Positions 51,001-60,818 of a stretch of 64,000 nucleotides of DNA are shown in pieces (position 1 is the first letter of the stretch; each line of letters begins with the position of its first letter). Position numbers and translations under genes: made by a program. The notes below the pieces were generated by a model. That model saw only the letters and a program-made list of their open reading frames with translations, was not told where the DNA came from and searched no databases. Source of the DNA: Streblospio benedicti (taxonomy: Eukaryota; Annelida; Polychaeta; Spionida; Spionidae); assembly GCA_019095985.1 (NCBI GenBank), contig CM032666.1:4789216-4853215 (forward strand), written 5' to 3'.

Positions 51001-52039
51001 TGAATGTATTCAAGTTTAACTACTGGGGACTTATTTGGCACACTACACTACAAGAAATAGTGATGAAATAATGAACTTGATAACATAACATTATCTTTTT
51101 ATTTGGTGTCCCAAGTAAAGATACTCACCATTGTGGTATTTATTTACTATTTTTATATCAATTGTACAAGATAAAAAAAAAAAATAAGAAAATAAATAGA
51201 TAATAGAAAATTACATTTTCAGCAATTGAATACAAAAGACATCAGAGCAATTTGTGTTTGGATAAGCAAATATTGATAAACAGGTTTTAACTTCCAACTC
51301 CTAGTTTATGACTATTTCCAAGAACTAACTAATACCAAATTTTCCATGTGGATATTTCCCCCACAGTTTCTGTGAAAACACCTTCACCGTCAATTTCACC
51401 CCCCAGATATTTCATCATTCCATTTTACCACAAGCTTGTTTTCCTGTCACCAACATCATAACCAAATGTTTGTGATTCTTGACTCTTCCAATATGCTTCA
51501 TCCATGTTACATAACATGTGAAAATGCTTTGCATTCCTATTCAAGTGTTGTGCTTACCATTCTCCCTAAATATGCAATCACAATTCTATCCTGTTAAACA
51601 TAATTATTGACTGATTGCCCTATTATTTTCCCCCATAGGCACGACAAACCCATTTGCACTGACCAATCCTGGCGGGCCAACACCTGAGCCCACCCCGAAC
51701 CCATTCGCGGTGCTGGAGAAGCAGCAGCCTCGCGTGCCCATGAACCGCATGACGCCGTCGTCATCGATGCAGGGCTTCACCTCAGCCTCCCCCACCCCGC
51801 TGGGGCCCTCGCCCGGCCCCACAATGCCCCCAGTGTCATCGTACGCTGGTGGCAGTCCAGCATTCGGCCAGCCCATGATGGGGGGTGGCATGCCCCCAGC
51901 GAGCCAGTATCCTGGTATGCCGATGGGCAGCGGGGGCATGATGTCCACACAGCCCATGGGCGGCGGCTTCAGTGGACAGATGGCCCAGCCGGCAGGAGGC
52001 TATGGAGGCCAGCAGGCCACCAACAACCCCTTCTTGTGA
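32742..52039 (+). CDS. EPN: Epsin, isoform with C-terminal cassette 1
   Basis: Twelve exons: 32742-33005, 33793-34011, 34265-34303, 35509-35616, 38761-38821, 41288-41329, 42308-42507, 42796-43027, 46853-46918 (or its copy 44099-44164), 47794-47985, 50401-50607, 51639-52039. All phases agree and the sum is 2031 nt (676 aa), close to vertebrate epsins. Epsin is an endocytic adaptor. Its ENTH domain (residues about 1-150) binds PI(4,5)P2 and bends membrane, the UIMs bind ubiquitinated cargo, DPW motifs bind AP-2, clathrin boxes bind clathrin and NPF motifs bind EH-domain proteins such as Eps15. All are visible: two UIMs near residues 260-300, LLDLS and LVNLD boxes, five DPW and three NPF. It is the only epsin locus in the window, so EPN1/2/3 cannot be assigned. 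Confidence 0.93.
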
Positions 52040-55000
52040 TCACTGCAGCAGCATGAGCAGATTGAGGGTTAAGAGTGGCAAATGTGGCTGTTGTTTTAGG
52101 TGGATGAGGGAAGATGTTAGCTTTGCTGCAGAGTGCAGACAAGTGGAATGCCACGTCTGTTTTTGTAAGCGAAATCATACTAAATAAGCTGAATAGACGT
52201 AAAAAAGAAAGATGTGTGCAGAATTGTTTTCACATACCTTGTGTGGATTAGAAAGGATTAATAGAATTGTAATGCTCTGGAAATTGTAATATATCATTTA
52301 TTTGGCTTTTCGTTAGTTTTTAATTGTTGGCATTGTGATTTGTGCAGTATTTCACCCGGACGCCATTGTTTCGAATCAGTTTCGGTCCATGGTTTGTTAT
52401 GGATACAATTAGTTTTTAATATTCATGTAATTTGGTCAAGCTAAAAAAATTGGCAAATGTGAATTTTAAGTGTATTTAGTACTCAAATTGTCACACATCA
52501 CATATGATTATTTTTATACAGAAAATGTTAATGTAGCTAGATTTAATAAAAGCACGATTGCAAATCCTTTTTTAGTAAAAAGGTTTATTTAATCTGTTTA
52601 GAAAGTAAAATATTTACAAGAGTATTGGCCAGGGTATTGAATGAATTATTTCTTGCATTTTGTAGCAAAGATGCTGGATTCGTAAAATTTGCACCATGAA
52701 GCTACATGTAAGTTGCTCTAGTGCATTAATAGTCGGGGGGAAAACATTTATGTGTATGGAATCAATGTTCACTTAGTGTGAAGAAGCTGTTAGAACAAAG
52801 ATTTGCTTAGAATAAAGAGAATGTTATGGGTGTTTCTTTCAAGTGATGTATTACCTATGATATGATAATTAGGCGGATAATAATGCATCTTTAATAGCAA
52901 ACAAAAGTGACGGGAAAATACCCTTTAATTGCACAAATTCATTAACTATTCATAAAGCAATAATATAGTTGAAAAATTGTAGCAAGTATGAATGAAAACA
53001 AGGCATTGCAAAGTTGAATTATTCCTTAAAATAAATATCCATTACATATTGAGCATTGCAAAACACTTCTACAAAATATATTGCACTCAATTTATTTATT
53101 ATATAGCTAAATCACAATATTGTCTAATTACTATGATCATATTCTTCCACCATGTGCCAATTGTCTGATTTCAAAACTTCAAAACCTGTACGATAATCAT
53201 AATAAAGACCAATTGTTTTTGTGTTTTTTTTGTAAAAGTGTATCAAGAGTGCACCATTAGTTCACTTGAGTGTAACTTAGAAATCTCAATAGCAATCTGT
53301 GTTTGCATCACGATGGGATGCTGGTTAGGTATCATGGTTATAGAAGTCCATATGAAAAATGATCAGAAAATTGTAATGTGCTTGCGATTCATTGTTGTTT
53401 AAATGAGTCGCTTATTTTTTTTTGTCTGCATTGAGTTTGATAAAGAAACCTAAAATGCAAGGAGCGTTTGGTTTATCTGTCAGACTGGAACAAAGCGAGA
53501 ACATTTTTATGTGCTGTGCATTTTGAACTATACGTATGTGATAATGGTTGCCTCAAGTTTATTGATTTCACTGATTGAATTTATATTGGCACTGCTATGT
53601 TGTGCTGGTAAGGTTGTAAATGTGTGAATGAAATTTTTTTTCAAGTATTATTCTTATCATTGGTCACTCATAGCTTAATTATTTCTATACGTGTGTTATT
53701 AGACCAAATCTGGAAAGTTTGATCCGATGCATTGTTAAATTGATTATCCAAAATTCAGTTTGAACCAAATTTACTGGCTCCAACGAATTATAGCTTCAGC
53801 TGTTTTTTTGTTTTTGTTTTCATTTGTGATCAGTAAGAAAAGAAGATCTTTTGATAAATTTGATCCACTAGTAAAATCATTCGGCATGATAATTTTGATG
53901 TAGCAATGAAGATGTTTTGTGGTCAGTGAGAATGTTTTTATAAATGCATGAACGAGAGACCTTGCCTATGTTATGTTTGTAGTCTGGTAGTCTAAAGTAA
54001 TCATTATACTAAAATTCCATGATTCATTTGTTAGAATTCTATATATGCGTATGTATTCTTTATTAGCACGTCGTTATATTTCCATGTAAAAGGTTACTAT
54101 ATTTTTTTCACAAGCATATACTGTTGTGTGCTATCTGTGTATGAGCATTTTAATTGTATTCAATGATATTTGTACATAACAAATTCATACTCTTATGTAA
54201 ATACACTAATTCCCAATAGCATAGAAAAGGATGATGCCTTTGAAATCTAACCTCACATATTACATTAGTGAAGTTTTGATTTCAACGCCTACATGTTTTT
54301 CATGGTCTACTAACAGTAAATTTATATAGACATAAACAGTAAACAATGTGCTTAGTTTTCAAGTCGATATTAAGTTATGCTGTCTCTAACATCTAACATA
54401 GTGTTTATGATCAATTTATTGTAAAGAAGAGTGTTTTGAGTATTGAAAACCAGCTTTAAATGGTTATGTGATATTTCAATATGAAGTGAAAAGATGTTTT
54501 ATAAGACTATGAGATTAAGTGCTAAAATTCATTGTACCCCTATTTTGATGGACATTTGTACTGCTAGCTGCAACATTTTCAAATTTGTAATGCAAAATTA
54601 TCAGTTCCAATGAAATGGCTGCAAAAATAGAAATATTTTGGTGCATTATATTGCCAACTTTAAATTATCAGTGATTATCTGTGTTCTTTTTTTTCCAATT
54701 TTGCATCATTATATGGAGCTGAACTGGAGCTAGATGTGCATGAATTGAATTGTAAAGGAGAGAGCTTTGTAAATGGCCTATCTCATAAGATACAGTAATA
54801 AAATGTGACGAAACTAGTCTTGGGGATTCTTTACAAATTCACGACTTAAACATTTCAATTACTATGTTTAAACCACGCTTTTGAGCAAAAGTTTGAAGCA
54901 ATACCTAAAGTGCTTTACATATCTTGCAAAGGTTTTATCAATCATCATCATCATCAATCCTAAGTTTATTTGAGCGGGCCTTAATTATTCCTCATTCAGA

Positions 55001-56657
55001 GGAAGTGGCCTGGCTGACCAGTCTACATCACAAATGTCCTCTTAAAGCCTTTCAGTCACCAGGATCTATCAGACCCATGATCAATATCCCTATATCGCAA
55101 TATTCCCCATATTCTTATCCAATTAATTCTCATAACCAGCACCATATCATTCACATATCATTTTCGTATTGGCTGTTTGATTTAACTTATCAGCTGGTTA
55201 TCACCAAGACATTGGATAAACTGCCAACTACCGGTCATGGTAATATTAGATTTTTTGGTTGATGTCTATTATTCACTACCTTCATGGTCCCCCAAAAAAA
55301 TCTGATTGGAAACAGACGCTGTTTGATTACTGGAGTCTTCCATTCATATATGTATTAACCAATGTTGCCAGATGTCTGAAAAATTGCCAAAAGCCACTTT
55401 TGATTATTTCCCCAGCATTAGGTCCTATCCTTGGGTACCGGCTGACCTTTGAGAACAAAGCATAAACAAAGTTACACATTTTATGGTCAATGCACTTGCC
55501 ACATTTGCTAAGGCTATACTATAGCCTATATAGACATCAAAATCATGAAAATATTTTAAGTCAAATATGCATACTCACAATATTATATAGTATTGACTTG
55601 AGAACACACATCACAAGATAAACTGCACTTAGAAGAAATGTAATTTGAAGGCCATAGATGTTTAAGGATCATTTTCAGGCGTTTACCTTTCTCTCTTTTC
55701 TTGTAGCTGTAAAAAAACTGTCCATTGAAAAGCCACCAGCAGTGGGAGCGAATCCATGGGAATTTTGCCAAACAGAAGAGGAGCTAATTGCACCTCAGCA
55801 GGCCAAGTCAGCAGAGATGCAACCGTCTGCTACTAGTACCAGTGCACCACGGAAAACGCCAGAAATGTTCCTAGGAGGGCTAGTTACTGGTTTAGTAAAT
55901 TTGGACACGCTAGTTGAAAAAAAATCTGACTGTAAGCAGTACTTTATTATGTTATGAGATTGATGTCAAGTGAATGCATTTTTATGATGTAGAGTAAATA
56001 TGTTACATGTACCCGAAAGGAGTGATAAAAAAATAGTTAAAAATAGCACCTGCCAAGTGGTTTTGTCAACAGCCAGTATATTTACTTAAAAAGCGAGAAA
56101 TCATTGACAATTGTTGTGCAGCTATTGTTTTGTAAATTTTCATTGACAATGGAAATTTGTCTTTTCTTTCAGACAATCCTTTTGCACTGACGGCACCAAC
56201 AAAGAGTAGAGAACCAAGCCCAAATCCCTTCCAGCAGGCTCAGGCTCAGGGCAAGGGTCCATCTGTCAATCAGCTTGGTACCACCTCTTCACAAGGGGAA
56301 TCAAATGCATTTGGTATGTCTATGACAAGTGGTATGAACCAAGCTCCATCGCCAATGTTTGGTGTAAGTGGCACGTCGCAGTCGCCAGCATTTGGTCAGT
56401 CTATGGCTGGTGGAATGCAACCAGTGTCAGGATATGGTGGAATGCCAAGCAGACCATCCCCAGCATTTGGCCAACCAGCACCTATGGGGGGGTTTGGCCA
56501 GCAGCCAATGATGGGAGCTTTTACTCAGCCAAATCAGATGCAGCAGCCAATGGGAGGATTTGGACAAGGCATGGGCAATGGGCAAATGGGAGGATTTGGG
56601 AATGGGGCACCTGGTGAAAACCCTCTGAAAGGGGTGAATAGTAATCCGTTTTTGTAA
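32742..56657 (+). CDS. EPN: Epsin, predicted isoform with C-terminal cassette 2
   Basis: The same first ten exons as cassette 1, then 55707-55931 and 56173-56657 in place of the last two. The phases fit (1 to 1, then 1), giving 2133 nt and 710 aa. The alternative tail has NPWEF, a FLGG...LVNLDTLV clathrin-box exon and a Gly/Met/Gln/Pro-rich tail with NPF three times, ending NPFL. Use of these exons would need skipping of 50401-52039 or bypass of its polyadenylation sites. No break is seen in either exon, which argues against a dead duplicate. Confidence 0.65.
33793..34011 (+). CDS. EPN: Epsin exon 2: ENTH domain, second half
   Basis: Reads VAQQCKENIFSIETLKNFQY, then GMNVREKAKQLVQLLKDDER, ending NTMGIGSAG. 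Acceptor ttccag, donor GTAGGT, phase 0 to 0. Confidence 0.95.
34265..34303 (+). CDS. EPN: Epsin exon 3: short linker exon
   Basis: A 39-nt exon, KGRSSFGPIGHDK, with acceptor gaaattag and an excellent GTAAGC donor; phase 0 to 0. Its symmetric phase means that it could be skipped. Confidence 0.7.
34312..35508. other. Epsin intron 3
   Basis: No further exon supported. Short open frames at 34326-34571 and 34844-35155 lack splice or motif support. The stretch near 34970-35040 resembles 39460-39540 (both with aatgaacacattcaa), hinting at a dispersed repeat. Confidence 0.35.
35509..35616 (+). CDS. EPN: Epsin exon 4: Tyr-rich linker
   Basis: Reads YEYGIYDDMSTSYAISYEDE, then RKTSFGAYNDTSDWKK. Acceptor ttttttag, donor GTAGAA, 36 codons, phase 0 to 0. 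Six tyrosines in acidic context suggest a regulated disordered linker after the ENTH domain; that role is inferred. Confidence 0.8.
35617..38760. other. Epsin intron 4
   Basis: About 3.1 kb, AT-rich, nothing recognisable. Confidence 0.4.
38761..38821 (+). CDS. EPN: Epsin exon 5: Ser/Pro linker
   Basis: Reads QRSEPGSESPPPGSGYSDLS; acceptor ttttcag, donor GTAAGT. Phase 0 to 1, which sets the phase used by the later exons. Confidence 0.75.
41288..41329 (+). CDS. EPN: Epsin exon 6: short linker
   Basis: Reads ANVSSRPAGENSDE; 42 nt, phase 1 to 1; acceptor attgcag, donor GTACAA. Confidence 0.7.
41571..41775 (-). mobile_element. LINE 3' coding remnant
   Basis: The minus strand reads RLRRLGHVESRSS, a stop, then GEKGRGRPKHTWNAVVQKDR and DPNDQTAWRGRLR. 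This is the characteristic C-terminal G-R-x-x-W...D-R-x-x-W-R tail of CR1/jockey/RTE-like LINE ORF2. In the intron between exons 6 and 7. Confidence 0.7.
42308..42507 (+). CDS. EPN: Epsin exon 7: two ubiquitin-interacting motifs
   Basis: UIM 1 is EEELQLQLALAMSREEAEEE and UIM 2 is DDLKLQMALEESQRAGD. Each has the acidic start, central Ala and Ser of a UIM. GC-rich. Acceptor gtttcag, donor GTACGC, phase 1 to 0. Confidence 0.92.
42796..43027 (+). CDS. EPN: Epsin exon 8: clathrin box and four DPW motifs
   Basis: Begins SNADTLLDLSLGG, a clathrin-box-like LLDLS at the place where human epsin 1 has LMDLA. Four DPW motifs follow in Ala/Pro-rich spacers. Acceptor ttatcag, donor GTATGT, phase 0 to 1. 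Confidence 0.9.
43307..43618 (+). repeat. Duplicated block B, copy 1 (dispersed repeat)
   Basis: Matches 45015-45330 closely. The family also seems to occur around 25345-26030, where a SINE interrupts it (shared phrases include caattaaagtgt and cttcagca-gtgaagcaaa). Confidence 0.7.
44099..44164 (+). CDS. EPN: Epsin exon 9, copy 1 (left of the gap)
   Basis: Reads SSSTHGVWTLVRKKSSSAES-FKG; acceptor cttttag, donor GTAGAA, 66 nt, phase 1 to 1. The same exon sits at 46853-46918 in the repeated block. Probably one real exon shown twice. Confidence 0.6.
44254..44304 (+). CDS. Candidate epsin micro-exon 9b, copy 1
   Basis: Between cattttcag and GTAGAA lie 51 nt that in the incoming phase read APDSSIPWRKISNSETK-G, phase 1 to 1. 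It resembles the preceding exon in its basic Ser-rich character and contains IPW. It is repeated at 47011-47061. It may be an optional exon or chance. Confidence 0.4.
44885..44984. other. Assembly gap of 100 N
   Basis: One hundred N bases; a round 100 usually marks a gap of unknown size. It separates the two copies of the A/B blocks. Confidence 0.98.
45015..45330 (+). repeat. Duplicated block B, copy 2
   Basis: Second copy of 43307-43618 with a few single-base differences and small indels. Confidence 0.8.
45340..46560 (+). repeat. Tandem array, about 3.6 units of about 293 bp
   Basis: Units start near 45494, 45785, 46078 and 46380 at attacgtaattgtgttt. Each unit has two diverged halves, both carrying tcaccaaactt-ata-tt and ttggtgtactttggcctact, so it is a higher-order repeat of a roughly 150-bp monomer. 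Absent from the first A/B copy. Confidence 0.85.
46853..46918 (+). CDS. EPN: Epsin exon 9, copy 2 (right of the gap)
   Basis: Same 66 nt as 44099-44164 and closest to exon 10. Basic, Ser-rich, possibly a phosphorylated spacer between DPW motifs. Confidence 0.65.
47011..47061 (+). CDS. Candidate epsin micro-exon 9b, copy 2
   Basis: Identical to 44254-44304 by eye, with the same acceptor and donor. Phase-neutral insertion of 17 codons. Confidence 0.4.
47794..47985 (+). CDS. EPN: Epsin exon 10: DPW and DEFD motifs
   Basis: Reads VSSDPWGESTTNTTTNGSMM, then GGGGIDDEFDMIGTRSKSPQ, ending GDDILGGGG. Contains the fifth DPW and a DEFD acidic patch. The donor is GTGAGG at 47986; an alternative GTGACC at 47947 has the same phase. 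Confidence 0.88.
48000..50400. other. Epsin intron 10
   Basis: AT-rich; a run of 17 A lies at about 50319-50335. No further exon recognised. Confidence 0.4.
50401..50607 (+). CDS. EPN: Epsin exon 11 (cassette 1): NPW and clathrin box
   Basis: Reads GAPMNGSSTNPWDMGGLQST, then KSPHEFLGNHANLVNLDNLV, matching the vertebrate FLGPNAALVDLDSLV block. Acceptor ctttgtag, donor GTAAGT, phase 1 to 1. Confidence 0.93.
51639..52039 (+). CDS. EPN: Epsin exon 12 (cassette 1): NPF tail, stop
   Basis: Begins TTNPFALTNPGGPTPEPTPN, holds a Pro/Met/Gly-rich middle and ends NNPFL-TGA. Three NPF motifs for EH-domain partners. Acceptor ccccatag. Confidence 0.93.
52545..52550 (+). terminator. EPN: Candidate polyadenylation signal
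   Basis: AATAAA about 505 bases after the cassette 1 stop, followed by a T-rich stretch. Confidence 0.4.
54797..54802 (+). terminator. EPN: Candidate distal polyadenylation signal
   Basis: AATAAA with a GT-rich stretch (tgtgacgaaactagtcttgggg) just after it. Confidence 0.35.
54941..55080 (-). mobile_element. LINE 3' end with (GAT)n tail
   Basis: The minus strand reads MGLIDPGD, stop, KALRGHL, stop, CRLVSQATSSE and so on, then NKLRIDDDDD from a GAT repeat. It is the very end of a LINE ORF like that at 41571-41775. It sits between the two C-terminal cassettes of the epsin gene. Confidence 0.6.
55707..55931 (+). CDS. EPN: Alternative epsin exon 11b (cassette 2): NPW and clathrin box
   Basis: Reads AVKKLSIEKPPAVGANPWEF, then APRKTPEMFLGGLVTGLVNL, ending DTLVEKKSD. 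The RKTPE-FLG start is even closer to vertebrate epsins (RKTPESFLG) than exon 11 is. Acceptor cttgtag, donor GTAAGC, phase 1 to 1, interchangeable with exon 11. Base use is AT-richer than in exon 11. Confidence 0.85.
56173..56657 (+). CDS. EPN: Alternative epsin exon 12b (cassette 2): NPF tail, stop
   Basis: Reads YNPFALTAPTKSREPSPNPF, then Gly/Met/Gln repeats with PAFGQ three times, ending NSNPFL-TAA. Acceptor tctttcag. Same plan as exon 12 (NPFALT opening, PAFGQ phrases, NPFL end), so the two share an ancestor. Confidence 0.85.
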
Positions 56658-56685
56658 TGGTGTGATGTCAACTTTTAGCATATTA

Positions 56686-57091
56686 TGGTGCGTTCGGAAA
56701 CGCTCATATTTACGGTAAGTACGAGTGCACAAGTGGTGAAAATCGTTCGAAACCAGCTAATCTTGTACGCACGACTTGTGAACTGGGAGCTCCGAGGAGC
56801 ACTACGAGAAGCTGGCATGCATGCGCACTGACTTACAAAATGGCCACGTCCACAAGGTTCTTCTAATATCGCAGTTTTATAAAATATATTCATAACCACC
56901 AGCTAAAATTCTCCCAAATTAATAAGATTGATAGATATACTAGTATATTAAACCATTCTTTTATGTATGCTGCATGTAATTATTTTACGAGATGTATTTC
57001 CCACTTGTTAGGTGGTATCGAATAGCCACAACTCGTAGCTACGACTTGTCAATTCAAAAGTCCGAACTCTCGAGCGGTTCCGAACGCACCA
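56686..57091. mobile_element. PIF/Harbinger-like MITE with TTA target site
   Basis: The ends TGGTGCGTTCGGAA and TTCCGAACGCACCA are inverted repeats, each flanked by TTA (56683-56685 and 57092-57094). The 406 bp have no coding frame. It starts 28 bp after the cassette 2 stop, so it probably forms most of that 3' UTR. Confidence 0.8.
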
Positions 57092-57416
57092 TTAATGTAA
57101 ATCATAACTAAAAGAGCGATAGGTTTAATCATCGTATATTGTTGATTTTGAAATAAGCTTTATGAAGCATGTCAAAAATTTGAAGTGACCGATAAAAAAA
57201 AGTGAGATTTCAAAAATAGTGATTTTTATTTATTTTATATTTCAATAAGTTTAAACTCCTGACTATGTATCAAGAATTTGAGGCAAGGGTTGAAATAGAG
57301 ACATATTACAAAAACTAATATGTATTCTCTAATTTTGTTATATTCATTTCTATGCAAAGAAAAGTAGATGTTATTTTTGTACAGTAATATATGTCTGACA
57401 GATCAATTACATTGTA

Positions 57417-57422
57417 AATAAA
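57417..57422 (+). terminator. EPN: Candidate polyadenylation signal for cassette 2
   Basis: AATAAA about 760 bases after the cassette 2 stop, beyond the MITE. Other AT-rich signals are nearby, so this is only a candidate. Confidence 0.3.
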
Positions 57423-57429
57423 TCTTAGA

Positions 57430-58139
57430 GGTAAAAATATGAGGTTTTGCAGATCATAAATCTTCTAGTTTGTAATCGAGTAGAGGCTACTATTTTAAAA
57501 TATATTCTTTGATTTCAACTTTCCTGTAAAGCTTCAAAAACTCACTAGTCATAATATATGAAAATGTTAAATTGTCTTATTTGTAAAATTAAAGAATTGC
57601 ATACAAATAACAATATTAACATATTGAATGCAAATATACGAAATGTGATATTGTTGACCAGCATTTTCATATAAATTAGTGTTACAGAATCAGGTTTTAC
57701 AGAATATTATACTCATCAGTGTTTGTGAAAATTTCCAAGTAAAATAATTTTGAATGAAACTGAACAAGTAATGTTGGAAACTGCTCTTTTATATTTTCCT
57801 CAAAATAATGTGTACATGTATTACTGTTTAGCATGCTATGTATTTTCTTGACAAAAAAAAAATAACTATTTCATCAAATAAAGAAAAGTATTAGTACTTA
57901 ACACTTTATGATAAGTTTTTATATATAGTAATTGTCCTTTTTTTTTTGTCCAATTACTAAAATGTAAGCGAATGTGTAAATATGATGGGGTAAAAACAAA
58001 GTAAAAAATTTGCACATTCATACTACATCACATGTTTGCTTATAACATTTTTTCATATACATTAACATTAACAAAGACCATATTATGTCGCATTATTGAT
58101 GCATTTTTATAATCAAAATACTACATGTGTATTACATTT
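57430..58139. other. Intergenic, AT-rich
   Basis: No coding or repeat structure recognised between the epsin 3' end and the nested elements. Confidence 0.4.
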
Positions 58140-59710
58140 CGGCTGTTTCACAATAAATGTGTCACAACAATTCTTTGGTTGTTATATGTATATATTATCT
58201 TAACTGAGAAAATGTCATTTCCATGGAGGTTTTAAGAGACATATACATTAACCCTTTAAGACAATGTATTACATTCATATAATTGAAATGATATGGAAAA
58301 ACGCCATGAAAATAGGGTGCATTTTACGTGTTATGTTGTAACATTCAAAAAATTGCAAAATATATTTCATAGGTTGAAATATATTTTGACTCTGTATTTA
58401 TTTAGTACAATTAAGCTGACAGCTGATTATTCTAACTTTATGTTGCAGTTTATTTGAAGCAAATGGATTAAGATTTCAGAAATATATGTCCGTTTCATTA
58501 AAAATGCCATAATGTTATAGGTTTTTTAATTTGGAACACCCTATTAAGAAAAGGATCTGCAAATAAAAGTAACAATGGACTACATATATAAAGTTAAAAA
58601 CCAATTTATATACATAAATAAAAAAAAAAAAAAAACATAAACTAATCTATATAGTGCAGAGGAATTGTTCCAGTTATGGGCACATCCTATGTAGGGTTGA
58701 AAATTACATATATCTCCACGGGAACGCACACGTTTCACGTAAAATAGAACGTAATCAGATATAACAATCTAGAAATTAATTGGCTAAATGTGAACTTAAT
58801 GAAAAAATAAGATTTAATATACATATTTGCTCATGAACATTAGTACCTATAATTGTGCCAAACTGGTGTTTTCTATCGGGAGACGTTTTACTGTAGTCAC
58901 AACAGCACATCGTGACCTGCCCATACCTAGAGCAATGTTTTAAACGGCGAACGTAACCAGGTGGAAATATTATCGAAATAAAAATTAGAATTTATAATAC
59001 TTATTTAACGAAGCTAGTACTCTAGTCTCGTGAAATGATAGAGCATTGATTATATTTTGATTATCTGGTAAAATATTTCATATATTTCTATTATTTATGA
59101 ACAAAATTACATAAGAATCGTGAGCACGTCGTAAACTGCCCATAACTGGAACACTTCCTCTAATAGCCCCTATTCTAAAATTTTCATGGTTTTGCCTTTT
59201 TTGAGTGAAAACACACATTTTCTGTGGTGTCCACACCGCTATTGTATAAATTACACTTACGAAAATTATCCAATAGTATTAGGGATAGCAATCCTTTATG
59301 AAGCAGTATAATAAAAGAAAATTAGTTTGCACACTTGTGGAAAACCATAACAATTTTATTAAAGGTTTTCCGCAAATTAGTAGTGTCCACAACGCTGTAG
59401 TGTCCGCAACAAAACCATAAAATCCATTTTCCACTAAACTAACTTAATTCACAACTAAGAGTGATATAAGTATTAATATATAAGCTATTTTGAAATGTAA
59501 CTTTGCTTATATACAGTGGCCACAAGAGATCCCCTCCTTCATGCAAAAAGTGAAATATTTTCAAAACTAGCAGACATTACTCAAAGATTTTTTAGATTTA
59601 TGTACTTGAGACATGGCAGTTTCAAAATTTTACAACGAATAGGATAGGGAAAGCATTTCATATTTTCATGAAAATGTTACTATCGGGGCACATTTATTGT
59701 GAAACAGCCG
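58140..59710. mobile_element. Outer inverted-repeat element, 1.57 kb
   Basis: Exact 22-bp termini, beginning CGGCTGTTTCACAATAAATG and ending with the reverse complement, with attt next to each end. It contains the inner element 58658-59161. No transposase frame. Confidence 0.75.
58658..59161. mobile_element. Inner inverted-repeat element nested in 58140-59710
   Basis: 25-bp arms (58658-58682 and 59137-59161, containing GTTCCAGTTATGGGCA) with one or two differences. A second copy of the family lies reversed at 15045-15545. Confidence 0.7.
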
Positions 59711-60668
59711 ATTTGTACATTGTTATGTGTATACCTACTTCAGTACTACCTACATGTAGTTGACAACACAGAAACAAGTATTCACACTACAGAATTCAAA
59801 AACATATACCTGGTACAGAAATAAAAAAATATTACTTAGATTCAAAATTAATACATATGCATCACTTTTCATAATGTCCTATAAAGTGTACATTTGATGA
59901 ATATTGATGCTACGTAACACACCGTAAGTTACGATATAATGAAACGATATGTTTAGTTATAAATAACACTGTTTCTTGAACTTAAGTCACTCTCATCCCA
60001 CATAATGGTAACTGGTAAGTGGATATTTTGTGAAAACTCCATTGACCTTAATTGCAGATTTTATTAGTATTGAAAATTTTAACTTGTATCAAACTATTTT
60101 TTCTTAACTAAATATATTTTTCATTATTTTTACCATACAGAGTTTACCATACTTCACTTAAGTGGCTTGTATCTCCCACACATCTTTATATTACAGCATT
60201 ATTCCATACATAAAAGCCAATGTACATGTGTAATAATATACAAATATATTTGCACATTGCTATCGACAAAAATATTAGTTTAATTTGAACATAATGGTTA
60301 CATTTGATATATGAAAGTAATAGTTATCACCTGCTTAGTATTAGTTTTATTATATCCGCCTTCAAATAAACCAGCCATATTTATTGAAAAACTTCCAAAA
60401 TGCCGTTTTGAAATATTCTTTATTACCTCTTCATATATTGCTGTGTTTGCATCTTCACAATCTACTGTCCTCAATGATATATTGTGTTCATGCAAAATAG
60501 CCAGAGGCCATTTTTTGAAAGATTGTTGAAGTTTGTGGGCAAAAATATGCGCTACTATCATATGACCCTCTTATATGGCATTTTACCCTACGGATATGAG
60601 GCACTATTTGGAATTGGGCCTTTCCATAATCAATAGCACTTGCATAGACTTTAAAATCTTCAATGCTC
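59711..60668. other. Downstream flank or 3' UTR of the P450 gene
   Basis: AT-rich. An 87-codon open frame at 60298-60561 (minus) and its plus-strand shadow show no recognisable protein features; it lies where the P450 3' UTR should be. Confidence 0.4.
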
Positions 60669-60818
60669 CTAATTTAATTTTTTCACCCGCAGTGTGACTG
60701 GTGGATCAGCCTTTAATGTCACCCGCATCTTTCGTTTGAATGTGATTTGTGGGTTGACACTAAAGGAAAACTCCCTGAGCAACGAGGCTACGACTAGTCT
60801 TATCTGCACCTTTGCAAA
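60669..60818 (-). CDS. P450 terminal exon
   Basis: Reads FAKVQIRLVVASLLREFSFS, then VNPQITFKRKMRVTLKADPP and VTLRVKKLN before TAG. Acceptor atttttcag. Helix L and the C-terminal beta strands of a P450. Confidence 0.88.
   Translation of the reverse strand, partial: FAKVQIRLVVASLLREFSFSVNPQITFKRKMRVTLKADPPVTLRVKKLN

Larger units (their letters stand above)
52040..54810 (+). other. EPN: Probable 3' UTR and flank of cassette 1 transcripts
   Basis: Follows the TGA at 52037-52039. AT-rich with candidate AATAAA signals at 52545-52550 and 54797-54802, so both a 0.5 kb and a 2.8 kb UTR are possible. Confidence 0.5.

Noticed and set aside
60298-60561. 87-codon minus-strand open frame after the P450 stop
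   Set aside because: No recognisable motif, no splice context, and it lies in the expected P450 3' UTR.
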